From positions 1 through 5,990 of the forward strand of contig CALDIE010000210.1 of NCBI GenBank assembly GCA_937901625.1: a DNA stretch of 5,990 bases, written 5' to 3'. The translations under genes and the position numbers were made by a program. The notes beneath the pieces were generated by a model that saw only the letters and a program-made list of their open reading frames with translations, was not told where the DNA came from and ran no database searches. This stretch comes from an uncultured Lachnospiraceae bacterium. GTDB taxonomy: Bacteria; Bacillota; Clostridia; Lachnospirales; Lachnospiraceae. Positions 1 through 5,941 of this stretch are shown piece after piece; positions within the stretch are counted from its first letter, which is position 1; each line of letters opens with the position of its first letter.

Positions 1-1365
1 ATTGATCCTGGCTTCCGACCCCAGTCCGAGATAATCCTGCATCGGAATGATACAGGTATCGGCAACACTGGACATCGCCAGACGGATCAGATCCCAGTTC
101 AGATTTTTGGCATTCCTGCATCCAAGATATTCTTTTAAATAATCCCTGTCCTTCTTTTTTAATGTGGAATACCATCCGAACACGGTATCATTGTCGTGCG
201 TACCTGTATAAACCACGCAATTCTTTTCATAATTGTGCGGAAGATAATCGTTGTCCTCGGATGAGTCAAACGCAAATTCCAGGATCTTCATTCCGGGATA
301 ACCGCACTTCTTTACGAGGCGAAGAACGGAAGGCGTAAGAAACCCGAGATCCTCCGCAATGATCGGCCGCTTTCCAAGCTTCTTTTTCATCTCGTCAAAG
401 AGCTCATACCCCGGACCCTTTTCCCAGTGTCCGAATTCCGCCGTCGGATCACCGTACGGAATGGAATAATATTCATCAAAACCACGGAAGTGATCGATCC
501 GGACAACATCATAGAGCTTATAGCAAAACTCCAGGCGTTTTAACCACCAGGCGTATCCGGTTTCTTTATGATACTCCCAACGATATAAGGGATTTCCCCA
601 GAGCTGTCCCGTTGCCGAGAAATAATCCGGCGGGCAACCCGCAACCGCAAGAGGAACATTTTTCTTATCCAGCCGGAACAATTCGGGATTTGCCCAGGTA
701 TCCGCGCTGTCAAAAGCTACATAGATGGGAATATCCCCTATGATCTTTATTCCCTTTTCGTTTGCGTAGGCTTTTAACTTCTCCCACTGCCGATAAAACA
801 GATATTGCATGAAACGATAACTGCCGCTTGTCTTTACGTTTTTTTCATCCGCAAGAAAAGTCTTTATCGCCTCTTTTTTGTGTAAACGGATCTTTTCTTC
901 CCACTCCGAAAAGGCCTTTCCCCTATACTCTTCCTTTATTGCCATAAAGAGCGCGTAATCTTCCAGCCAGAAAGCATTTTCTTTTACAAATTCCGCATAG
1001 TCCGGATCTTTTTCTATCCCGCTTCTTTCATAGGCTTTCTTAAGCAGTTTAAACCGCGTCAGATAGATCTTTTCGTAATCGATCTTGAGATCCTTTCTTT
1101 CCGCCGCGGACAACTCCCGCTTTGTCAGCCATCCCTTTGACGCAAGCTCCTCCAGATCGATAAAATAGGGGTTGCCCGCATACGTGGAAAACGACTGGTA
1201 CGGAGAATCTCCGTACCCCGTCGGTCCCATCGGTAATACCTGCCAATACGTCTGGCTTGCCAATGCGAGAAAATCAACAAAACGATATGCTTCTTCGGAA
1301 AAAGAACCAATCCCATATTTCGATGGCAGGCTGGCCACCGGCAGCAATACTCCACTTGTTCTCAT
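1..1365 (-). CDS. malQ: 4-alpha-glucanotransferase (amylomaltase), 3' end cut by window edge
   Basis: Cytoplasmic GH77 enzyme that transfers alpha-1,4-glucan segments between maltodextrins, releasing glucose and making longer chains for phosphorylase. My translation is open for 455 codons from 1365 to base 1 with no stop or frameshift. The family is normally about 500 residues, so roughly 50 C-terminal residues are missing. It opens with RTSGVLLPVASLPSKYGIG, the usual GH77 start. The three catalytic acids are in place by family motif: nucleophile D291 in VRIDHFRGF, acid/base E338 in PIIAEDLG, and D391 in GTHDND. I chose the ATG at 1363-1365 because AGGAAGG lies six bases upstream. An in-frame ATG two codons earlier (1369-1371) directly abuts that site and is less likely. 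It follows the phosphorylase frame by 36 bases on the same strand, so the two are probably one operon. Style suggests Lachnospiraceae (inference). Confidence 0.95.
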   Translation of the reverse strand, partial: MRTSGVLLPVASLPSKYGIGSFSEEAYRFVDFLALASQTYWQVLPMGPTGYGDSPYQSFSTYAGNPYFIDLEELASKGWLTKRELSAAERKDLKIDYEKIYLTRFKLLKKAYERSGIEKDPDYAEFVKENAFWLEDYALFMAIKEEYRGKAFSEWEEKIRLHKKEAIKTFLADEKNVKTSGSYRFMQYLFYRQWEKLKAYANEKGIKIIGDIPIYVAFDSADTWANPELFRLDKKNVPLAVAGCPPDYFSATGQLWGNPLYRWEYHKETGYAWWLKRLEFCYKLYDVVRIDHFRGFDEYYSIPYGDPTAEFGHWEKGPGYELFDEMKKKLGKRPIIAEDLGFLTPSVLRLVKKCGYPGMKILEFAFDSSEDNDYLPHNYEKNCVVYTGTHDNDTVFGWYSTLKKKDRDYLKEYLGCRNAKNLNWDLIRLAMSSVADTCIIPMQDYLGLGSEARIN

Positions 1366-1371
1366 ATACAT

Positions 1372-1378
1372 CCTTCCT
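1372..1378 (-). promoter_or_regulatory. Ribosome binding site of malQ
   Basis: On the minus strand this reads AGGAAGG, a near-complete Shine-Dalgarno site. It ends six bases before the ATG at 1365 and so decides between two in-frame ATGs. A site this strong is typical of Firmicutes. It contrasts with the lack of any such site before the upstream phosphorylase frame's start at 3495. Confidence 0.8.
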
Positions 1379-1401
1379 CACCTGGCGAGATTCCGGCAGG
1401 C

Positions 1402-3495
1402 TTATTTCAACTTCCAGATATCTCTGTTGTATTCTTCGATCGTGCGATCCGAGGAAAAATACCCTGCCCTGGCAATATTAACCAGCATCATCCGCTTCCA
1501 CTTTCTGCGGTTTTCATACGCCTTGAAGGCTTTGTCCTTTGTCTTAATATAATCCTTAAGATCCAAAAGCGTCATAAACCAGTCTTTATTTAAGAGCTCG
1601 TTATACAATCTTTCCAGGCTCTTTTTGTTGCCTGCTTTCAGGCACTGTTCTCCGACGATAAAGTCCACAGCCTCCCGGATCATCGGATCCTTCTCATAAA
1701 ACTTTCTCGATACATAATCCGCATTTGCGTAATGGGCGATCACCGTATCCGAATCCTTACCGAAAATAAAGATATTCTCATCTCCCACAAGTTCGTGGAT
1801 CTCCACATTCGCGCCGTCGTCCGTTCCGAGTGTTACCGCTCCGTTTAACATAAACTTCATATTACCGGTACCGGATGCCTCCTTACTGGCCAGAGAAATC
1901 TGTTCGGAGATATCGCAGGCAGGGATCAGGCGTTCCGCATAGGAAACATTGTAATTCTCTACAAATACCAGCCTCATGTAAGGATTTACGTCCGGATCCT
2001 TATTGATGATCTCCTGCAGGCAAAGCAGTAAGTGGATCACATCCTGTGCGATCACATATGCCGGTGCCGCCTTGGCTCCAAAGATAAAGGTGATCGGTCT
2101 TGCCGGAATCTTTCCTGCCTTGATCTCCAGATACTTATGAATGATATACAGCGCATTCATCTGCTGCCGCTTATACTCATGCATACGTTTGATCTGGATA
2201 TCGAATATGGAATCCGGATCGAGTTTAACCTTCTCGTTCTTTCGTATATATTCACACAACTGCTTTTTCTTGATCTGTTTGATCTCTTCCAAACGATCCA
2301 GAACCTTTGTATCCTTTTCAAAGGCAAGGAGCTTCTCCAGTTCCGACGCATCCTTCTTAAAACCGTCTCCGATCTGCTCCGTTAAGAATTCCGTCAGCTC
2401 TTTGTTGCACTCCAAAAGCCAGCGGCGGAAGGTAATACCGTTTGTCTTGTTGTTAAACTTCTTAGGATAGATCCTGTAGAAGTCATTTAACTCGGTATTT
2501 TTAAGGATCTCCGTATGAAGAGCCGCCACACCGTTTACGGAGAAACCGTAGTGCATATCCATAAAGGCCATATGAACACGGTCATTTCCGTCGATGATAG
2601 CCACCTTCTCATTCTTAAACTTCTTAACCACACGGGCATTAAGTTCCTCGATGATCGGCACGAGCTGCGGAACAACTTCCTCCAGATAAGACTTCGGCCA
2701 TGTTTCGAGTGCCTCCGCAAGGATCGTATGGTTGGTATAGGCACAGGTCTTTGATACCACTTTGATCGCCTCGTCCATGGTAAATCCTTCTTTTTCCGTA
2801 AGCAAACGGATCAACTCCGGAATGACCATCGAAGGATGCGTATCGTTGATCTGGATCACCGCATGCTTATGCAGTTCATGAAGATCATACCCCTTTGCCT
2901 TCATCTCCTTTAAGATTAACTGCGCGCCGTTGCTGACCATAAAATATTCCTGGTAAATACGCAGAAGATTCCCCGCCTCATCGGAATCATCCGGATACAG
3001 GAAAAGCGTCAGGTTCTTATCGATCGCCGTCTTATCAAAATCGATCCCTTTTTCTACCAGACTCTCGTCAACACTCTCTAAATCAAACAGATGCAGGCGA
3101 TTGGTCCCGCCTTCATATCCTGCCACGTCAATATCATACAGTCTGGACTTTACCTTCTTCTTTCCAAAGGCTACCGTAAAGGTCGTACCGGTCCTGGTCA
3201 GCCAGGATCTTTCCCTGATCCAGTCGTTTTTCTGCGCTGTCTGCATTCTGCGCCGGAAGACCTGCTTAAACAGGCCGAAATGATAGTTTAATCCGATTCC
3301 GTCGCCGGGAAGATTCAATGTGGCAATGGAATCCAAAAAGCAGGCCGCCAGCCGGCCCAATCCGCCGTTTCCCAAAGAAGGCTCCGGCTCGGCCTCCTCG
3401 ACCAGCGCGAGATCTTTCCCGTTCTCTTCAAGAATGTTAAGCGTCAGCTCTTCGCCGAACGTTGTCTGATACTCCAGATGAAATACGATTCTCAT
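1402..3495 (-). CDS. glgP: Glycogen/maltodextrin phosphorylase with a foreign N-terminus (chimeric frame)
   Basis: GT35 phosphorylase: releases glucose-1-phosphate from alpha-1,4-glucans using phosphate and pyridoxal phosphate in the cytoplasm. From about residue 29 to 697 it is a clear family member. It has PEPSLGNGGLGRLAACFLDS (37-56), QINDTHPSM, the catalytic-site stretch YTNHTILAEALETWP, and the cofactor site EASGTGNMKF, where K547 should hold PLP. Residues 1-28 do not look like a phosphorylase. They have the Y-x-T-x-x-G-E-x-L-x-L pattern that begins CBM20-type starch-binding domains, as at the N-terminus of Bacteroidetes MalQ. The usual 80-90 first residues, including the dimer and allosteric region in characterised enzymes, are absent, and 697 residues is short for the family. 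No Shine-Dalgarno site precedes the ATG. I judge 3495 an accidental start acquired at a chimeric join near 3403-3425. The body of the gene is real and its true 5' end is missing from this contig. Confidence 0.9.
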   Translation of the reverse strand: MRIVFHLEYQTTFGEELTLNILEENGKDLALVEEAEPEPSLGNGGLGRLAACFLDSIATLNLPGDGIGLNYHFGLFKQVFRRRMQTAQKNDWIRERSWLTRTGTTFTVAFGKKKVKSRLYDIDVAGYEGGTNRLHLFDLESVDESLVEKGIDFDKTAIDKNLTLFLYPDDSDEAGNLLRIYQEYFMVSNGAQLILKEMKAKGYDLHELHKHAVIQINDTHPSMVIPELIRLLTEKEGFTMDEAIKVVSKTCAYTNHTILAEALETWPKSYLEEVVPQLVPIIEELNARVVKKFKNEKVAIIDGNDRVHMAFMDMHYGFSVNGVAALHTEILKNTELNDFYRIYPKKFNNKTNGITFRRWLLECNKELTEFLTEQIGDGFKKDASELEKLLAFEKDTKVLDRLEEIKQIKKKQLCEYIRKNEKVKLDPDSIFDIQIKRMHEYKRQQMNALYIIHKYLEIKAGKIPARPITFIFGAKAAPAYVIAQDVIHLLLCLQEIINKDPDVNPYMRLVFVENYNVSYAERLIPACDISEQISLASKEASGTGNMKFMLNGAVTLGTDDGANVEIHELVGDENIFIFGKDSDTVIAHYANADYVSRKFYEKDPMIREAVDFIVGEQCLKAGNKKSLERLYNELLNKDWFMTLLDLKDYIKTKDKAFKAYENRRKWKRMMLVNIARAGYFSSDRTIEEYNRDIWKLK
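3403..3425. other. Probable chimeric join inside the phosphorylase reading frame
   Basis: The protein changes from a CBM20-like start (residues 1-25) to ordinary phosphorylase (from about residue 29) across Asn-Gly-Lys-Asp-Leu. Gly-Lys-Asp could plausibly belong to both parents, so the join may lie in a short shared stretch such as GGGAAAGATC (minus strand, 3411-3420). The start-signal style also changes across it: strong Shine-Dalgarno to the left, Bacteroidetes-like signals to the right. The exact base cannot be fixed from this sequence alone. Confidence 0.6.
3412..3495 (-). pseudogene. 5' fragment of a probable CBM20-bearing 4-alpha-glucanotransferase gene
   Basis: The first 28 codons (MRIVFHLEYQTTFGEEL onward) fit the first two beta strands of a CBM20 starch-binding domain. 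That domain precedes the catalytic domain in Bacteroidetes 4-alpha-glucanotransferases. The rest of the gene would be replaced by the foreign phosphorylase body. The AT-rich sequence before the ATG has no Shine-Dalgarno site, as is common in Bacteroidetes. The assignment rests on a short pattern recalled from the family. An amylase or pullulanase with a similar first domain is possible. Confidence 0.45.
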
Positions 3496-3557
3496 ATACG
3501 TTCTTAGTTATAATACTTAATCAGAATTAGTTGGAAGCCATGCTCCTGACTTCGGGA

Positions 3558-3565
3558 CAAAGTTA
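3558..3565 (-). promoter_or_regulatory. Candidate Bacteroidetes -7 box for the minus-strand start at 3495
   Basis: The minus strand reads TAACTTTG, matching the Bacteroidetes -7 consensus TAnnTTTG. It lies about 62 bases before the ATG at 3495, leaving an untranslated leader of roughly 55 bases. No TTTG is seen at the expected -33 spacing, so this is a half-site call. Confidence 0.4.
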
Positions 3566-3599
3566 CAAATAATTCCTGCCCAGTGGTCTTCCTGAGGTG

Positions 3600-3615
3600 G
3601 AGTTATTGAGTTATT
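3600..3615. repeat. Tandem pair of GAGTTATT
   Basis: Two exact head-to-tail copies of GAGTTATT (3600-3607 and 3608-3615). On the other strand this reads as repeated AATAACTC. Similar short AT-rich tandem spacers occur between Bacteroidetes genes. No function can be assigned. Confidence 0.7.
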
Positions 3616-3719
3616 AAGCGCGCAAACGATTGCATTCAGACCCCTGCTTGCAGGTCTCCCTATGCCTGGTTGATACAGGTCAAGAAGCATGGCTAAAATG
3701 CATAAAAAAGGCATAAAAG

Positions 3720-3751
3720 TTTGGTTGTGTGCGAACACGGTCGTACCTTTG
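3720..3751 (+). promoter_or_regulatory. Bacteroidetes-type promoter (-33 TTTG, -7 TACCTTTG)
   Basis: TTTG at 3720-3723 and TACCTTTG at 3744-3751 are separated by 20 bases, matching the Bacteroidetes consensus TTTG-N19-21-TAnnTTTG. Transcription would start around 3756-3760. Just upstream are two copies of GCATAAAA (3700-3707 and 3711-3718), an AT-rich stretch that may help activity. It would drive the small ORF at 3815 and end at the hairpin at 3931-3960 or read through towards yraN. Confidence 0.75.
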
Positions 3752-3814
3752 CACTCGAAATCAAGAGATAAAAAGATTTAGGATAACAATTAAAGTTAAA
3801 GAAAGGGTAAAGTT

Positions 3815-3892
3815 ATGATTATCTTCAATTATGTAGTTTTATCGCTCGCTTCAGTGGTCAAGTCAAAGGCTGTCTCGCTGATGAGCAAATAA
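3815..3892 (+). CDS. Small 25-residue ORF, possible leader peptide
   Basis: ATG at 3815 to TAA at 3890-3892 encodes MIIFNYVVLSLASVVKSKAV followed by SLMSK. It sits about 58 bases downstream of a good Bacteroidetes promoter start and 38 bases before a terminator-like hairpin. GAAAGGG (3801-3807) lies seven bases before the ATG. Ten of 25 residues are Ile, Leu or Val. I do not recognise the peptide. The promoter, short ORF and hairpin order fits a leader peptide with attenuation, or a short free-standing transcript, but no branched-chain amino acid operon follows in this window. It could also be a chance frame in a non-coding RNA. Confidence 0.4.
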   Translation: MIIFNYVVLSLASVVKSKAVSLMSK

Positions 3893-3930
3893 TTCAGAAA
3901 GTTTAGTATTAGTATAAGAATAAGAGAGAG

Positions 3931-3960
3931 AAGGGGACTGCACCGTGAGGCGCAGCCCTT
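3931..3960 (+). terminator. Hairpin terminator or attenuator with GTGA tetraloop
   Basis: AAGGG (3931-3935) and CTGC (3938-3941) pair with CCCTT (3956-3960) and GCAG (3952-3955), with GA bulged. CC/GG pairs across an A-C mismatch cap the stem and enclose a GTGA loop of the GNRA class. TTTT spans the end of the stem (3959-3962), so the U-tract is short. It would end the transcript begun near 3757. Confidence 0.6.
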
Positions 3961-3993
3961 TTCGTTCTGTCTTAGGGGCAAAACAGGGGACTG

Positions 3994-4020
3994 AGTGTTT
4001 TTTTATCATAAAAAAGCACT
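3994..4020. repeat. 13-bp inverted repeat rich in A/T
   Basis: AGTGTTTTTTTAT (3994-4006) and ATAAAAAAGCACT (4008-4020) pair fully around a single C, with one T-G wobble. The T7 and A6 runs could let it act as a terminator in either direction. A bound-protein site just before the yraN promoter is also possible. Confidence 0.6.
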
Positions 4021-4050
4021 GATGTTGGTGGATGATTGGGGAAAAACTCG

Positions 4051-4058
4051 TAATTTTG
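4051..4058 (+). promoter_or_regulatory. Candidate Bacteroidetes -7 box before yraN
   Basis: TAATTTTG fits TAnnTTTG and lies 25 bases before the yraN ATG, giving a leader of about 20 bases. The nearest -33-like element is GTTGG at 4024-4028, about 22 bases upstream, slightly long and incomplete. GGAG at 4077-4080 is a weak ribosome site three bases before the ATG. Confidence 0.4.
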
Positions 4059-4083
4059 TGGGCAGAACCAAACAACGGAGAAG

Positions 4084-4446
4084 ATGGCAGCACATAACGA
4101 GATGGGAAAGTGGGGCGAGGACTTGGCTGCGGCCTACCTGAGGCACAAGGGCTACGTCATTGTGGAGCGAGACTGGAAGTTGGGGCATCGCGACATCGAC
4201 ATCGTGGCCCTCGACGAAGATGCCGTGGTCTTCGTGGAGGTGAAGACCCGCCGCAACCGCATCTTCGGAGAGCCGGAAGGAGCCGTCGATTATCGGAAAC
4301 TGAACAATCTGCGCCAGGCCGTCAATTACTACGTAAAGTCGAAGCATCTCAACTGCGAGATACGCTTCGACGTGCTGACAGTCATCGGCACGCCCGACGG
4401 CGACGAGCCGGAGATCAGGCATATCAAGGATATTCTCATGTATTAA
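4084..4446 (+). CDS. yraN: UPF0102 family protein YraN, predicted PD-(D/E)XK nuclease fold
   Basis: A 120-residue protein, full length for UPF0102. It is a small cytoplasmic family with an endonuclease-like fold whose cellular role is not settled. Visible family motifs are GEDLAAAYLRHKGY (residues 11-24) and HRDIDIVALDEDAVVFVEVKTR (35-56 region). The PD-(D/E)XK signature is complete: E12, D39 and the E52-V-K54 triad member, followed by R56. The start at 4084 puts the conserved N-terminal helix in place and leaves no unexplained extension. The sequence is close in style to Bacteroidetes YraN proteins, many of which begin with an AAHNE-like stretch (recalled, not searched). It ends 20 bases before the PIG-L gene, consistent with co-transcription. 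An overlapping frame on the other strand is a shadow of its GC-rich codons. Confidence 0.93.
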   Translation: MAAHNEMGKWGEDLAAAYLRHKGYVIVERDWKLGHRDIDIVALDEDAVVFVEVKTRRNRIFGEPEGAVDYRKLNNLRQAVNYYVKSKHLNCEIRFDVLTVIGTPDGDEPEIRHIKDILMY

Positions 4447-4466
4447 CTATTTATTATTAATAAGGT

Positions 4467-5612
4467 ATGAATCTCAATCTTACTTCAACCATCAAAATGC
4501 CGGAACATCGGCTGCGCCGCGAGGTCGTGGAACTCTGTCGGCTGACGGGCAAGCCCATCCTGAAACTCTCCACAAAGGACTATATGGAGCACGGCATGGG
4601 GCACTGGATAGAGCAGTATGGCTCTGCAGGACTCGTGAACATCGAAGTGTTTAACCAGTTGCAGCACACCATCACGGGATGGCCCGGCGGCAAGCCCAAT
4701 GCCGACGACTCGACCCGACCTGAGCGTGCCGTCCCTTATCCGAAGCGCGTTGTCGTATTCTCCCCGCATCCTGATGACGACGTCATCTCGATGGGGGGCA
4801 CCATCCGCCGCCTGATGCAGCAGAAACACGATGTGCACATCGCCTACGAGACCAGTGGCAACATCGCCGTTGCCGACGAGGAGGTCAGACTTTATATGCA
4901 CTTCATCAACGGCTTCAACCAACTCTTTGCCAATGGCAGCGATGAGGTGATCAAGATCCGCTACCGTGAGATCATGTCCTATCTGAAGCAGAAGCAGGAG
5001 GGCGACCCCGACAGCCGCGACGTACTCATCGTGAAGGGACTCATCCGCCGCGGAGAGGCCCGCAATGCCTGTGGCTACAACGGCATCCCGAAGGATCATA
5101 TCCACTTCCTCGACCTGCCTTTCTATGAAAGTGGGAAGATTGAGAAACTGCCGATGTCGGAACGCGACGTGGAGCCCATCCAGAGACTCCTCGCCGAGAT
5201 TCAGCCCCATCAGGTCTACGTGGCTGCCGACCTCGCCGATCCTCACGGCACCCATAAGAAATGTACCGATGCCGTGATGGCTGCCATCGACGAGGAGCAG
5301 AAAGCCGGTGCCGAGTGGCTGAAGGACTGCCGTGTGTGGATGTACCGCGGGGCTTGGGCAGAGTGGGATGTGGCCGACATCGAGATGTGCGTCCCGATGA
5401 GTCCCGAGGAACTCCGAGAGAAGCGCAACTCCATCTTGCGCCATCAGAGCCAGATGGAGAGTGCACCCTTCCTCGGCAACGACGAACGCTTGTTCTGGCA
5501 GCGCGCCGAAGACCGCAACCGCGACACCGCCAAACGTTATGACGAACTGGGACTCGCCTGCTACGAGGCGATGGAAGCATTTGTCGAGTGGAAATTTCGG
5601 TCAAGCGATTAG
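4467..5612 (+). CDS. PIG-L/LmbE family deacetylase-like protein; C-terminal half of a Bacteroidetes NagB-PIG-L fusion type
   Basis: A 381-residue protein with a PIG-L (LmbE-like) zinc N-deacetylase domain. The metal site HPDDD is H101, D103 and D104, inside VVVFSPHPDDDVISMGGT, and the distal histidines are in DPHGTH (H260, H263). In Bacteroides this domain forms the C-terminal half of a roughly 660-residue protein annotated glucosamine-6-phosphate deaminase, whose N-terminal half is a NagB domain. From residue 12 on, the match to that half is close throughout (TGKPILKL, ITGWPGGKPNADD, LIRRGEARNA, WMYRGAWAEW, HQSQMESAPFLGNDERLFWQ, in part). Residues 1-11 (MNLNLTSTIKM) resemble the start of the full-length protein, so the NagB domain may have been deleted or lost at a join. 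The alternative is a natural stand-alone deacetylase. The substrate is unknown, probably an N-acetylated amino sugar. No strong ribosome site precedes the ATG, which is usual in Bacteroidetes. Confidence 0.85.
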   Translation: MNLNLTSTIKMPEHRLRREVVELCRLTGKPILKLSTKDYMEHGMGHWIEQYGSAGLVNIEVFNQLQHTITGWPGGKPNADDSTRPERAVPYPKRVVVFSPHPDDDVISMGGTIRRLMQQKHDVHIAYETSGNIAVADEEVRLYMHFINGFNQLFANGSDEVIKIRYREIMSYLKQKQEGDPDSRDVLIVKGLIRRGEARNACGYNGIPKDHIHFLDLPFYESGKIEKLPMSERDVEPIQRLLAEIQPHQVYVAADLADPHGTHKKCTDAVMAAIDEEQKAGAEWLKDCRVWMYRGAWAEWDVADIEMCVPMSPEELREKRNSILRHQSQMESAPFLGNDERLFWQRAEDRNRDTAKRYDELGLACYEAMEAFVEWKFRSSD

Positions 5613-5647
5613 CCATAAGAGGTCTACATGCCAATGGAATCGGAGGG

Positions 5648-5941
5648 CCAGACTTTCCCGTTGTGGCCTTCCTTAGTATCAGTTTCACTCACCATACCGC
5701 CATTCTTTCGCAAGTAAAATCGTATGAAGAGAGGAAGTTCTACATTCAGTTCGCTTCAGACTATAAGGTAAAGAGCGAGGACTTGGAGCAACTGATGAAA
5801 GACAATCTGTACAATCATCAGGGGTAATTGCCTAACAATTTCAAAAAGACGATACCAGATCAGTTACGGGCTTATCGAACTATTGCGATGCTCAAAGACG
5901 AGTATCTGCTAGACTATATCAACACGGAAGAGTTGTTCGTC
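5648..5941 (+). pseudogene. Fragment of a DUF1016/YhcG-type PDDEXK nuclease gene with in-frame stop
   Basis: In one frame the translation carries THHTAILSQVKSYEERKFY and, after a TAA at 5825-5827, continues as LPNNFKKTIPD and then MLKDEYLLDYINTEELFV. As I recall the Bacteroidetes DUF1016 (YhcG) family, these form one continuous stretch between the N-terminal helical region and the C-terminal PDDEXK nuclease domain, with a helix-turn around HQG-x-LPNNF. The stop falls exactly at the x position, so one base change would restore reading. About 100-150 N-terminal residues are missing because the PIG-L gene lies immediately upstream, and the nuclease domain is lost where the adapter begins. It has no clear start of its own. 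It is either a decayed gene or a partial read with an error. Family assignment is from memory of motifs. Confidence 0.6.

Larger units (their letters stand above)
3496..4083. other. 588-base intergenic region between divergent genes
   Basis: It is AT-rich with no convincing long gene. In order it holds a candidate minus-strand -7 box, a tandem 8-mer at 3600-3615, a CCTGC-TT-GCAGG hairpin at 3643-3654 (extended by AGA/TCT at 3638-3640 and 3655-3657), a good plus-strand Bacteroidetes promoter, a 25-codon small ORF, a hairpin terminator, a long A/T inverted repeat and a second plus-strand -7 box before yraN. A 73-codon minus-strand frame at 3517-3738 crosses the promoters and is not believed. 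Confidence 0.7.

Noticed and set aside
1382..1400. Possible hairpin CCTGGCG/CGGCAGG between glgP and malQ
   Set aside because: The stem is only four plus two pairs around a mismatch and has no U-tract. It is more likely chance than an intercistronic terminator.
1402..3495. A new starch-binding phosphorylase architecture
   Set aside because: Only about 28 residues of the putative binding domain are present and the phosphorylase N-terminus is missing. A chimeric join explains both, and adapter contamination elsewhere shows the assembly is imperfect.
3638..3694. tRNA or riboswitch-like folding around CCTGC-TT-GCAGG and CCTG/CAGG
   Set aside because: The arms are short, there is no acceptor stem or T-loop signature, and no known riboswitch core is recognisable.
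3517..3738. A 73-codon minus-strand frame in the intergenic region
   Set aside because: It runs across the plus-strand promoter, the tandem 8-mer and the minus-strand -7 box, has no ribosome site and shows no recognisable family. It looks like a chance frame.
4485..5444. A 319-codon open frame on the minus strand opposite the PIG-L gene
   Set aside because: It is a shadow of GC-rich codons. The plus-strand frame has clear PIG-L motifs over the same span, and the antisense protein is low-complexity His/Val/Leu-rich with no family pattern.
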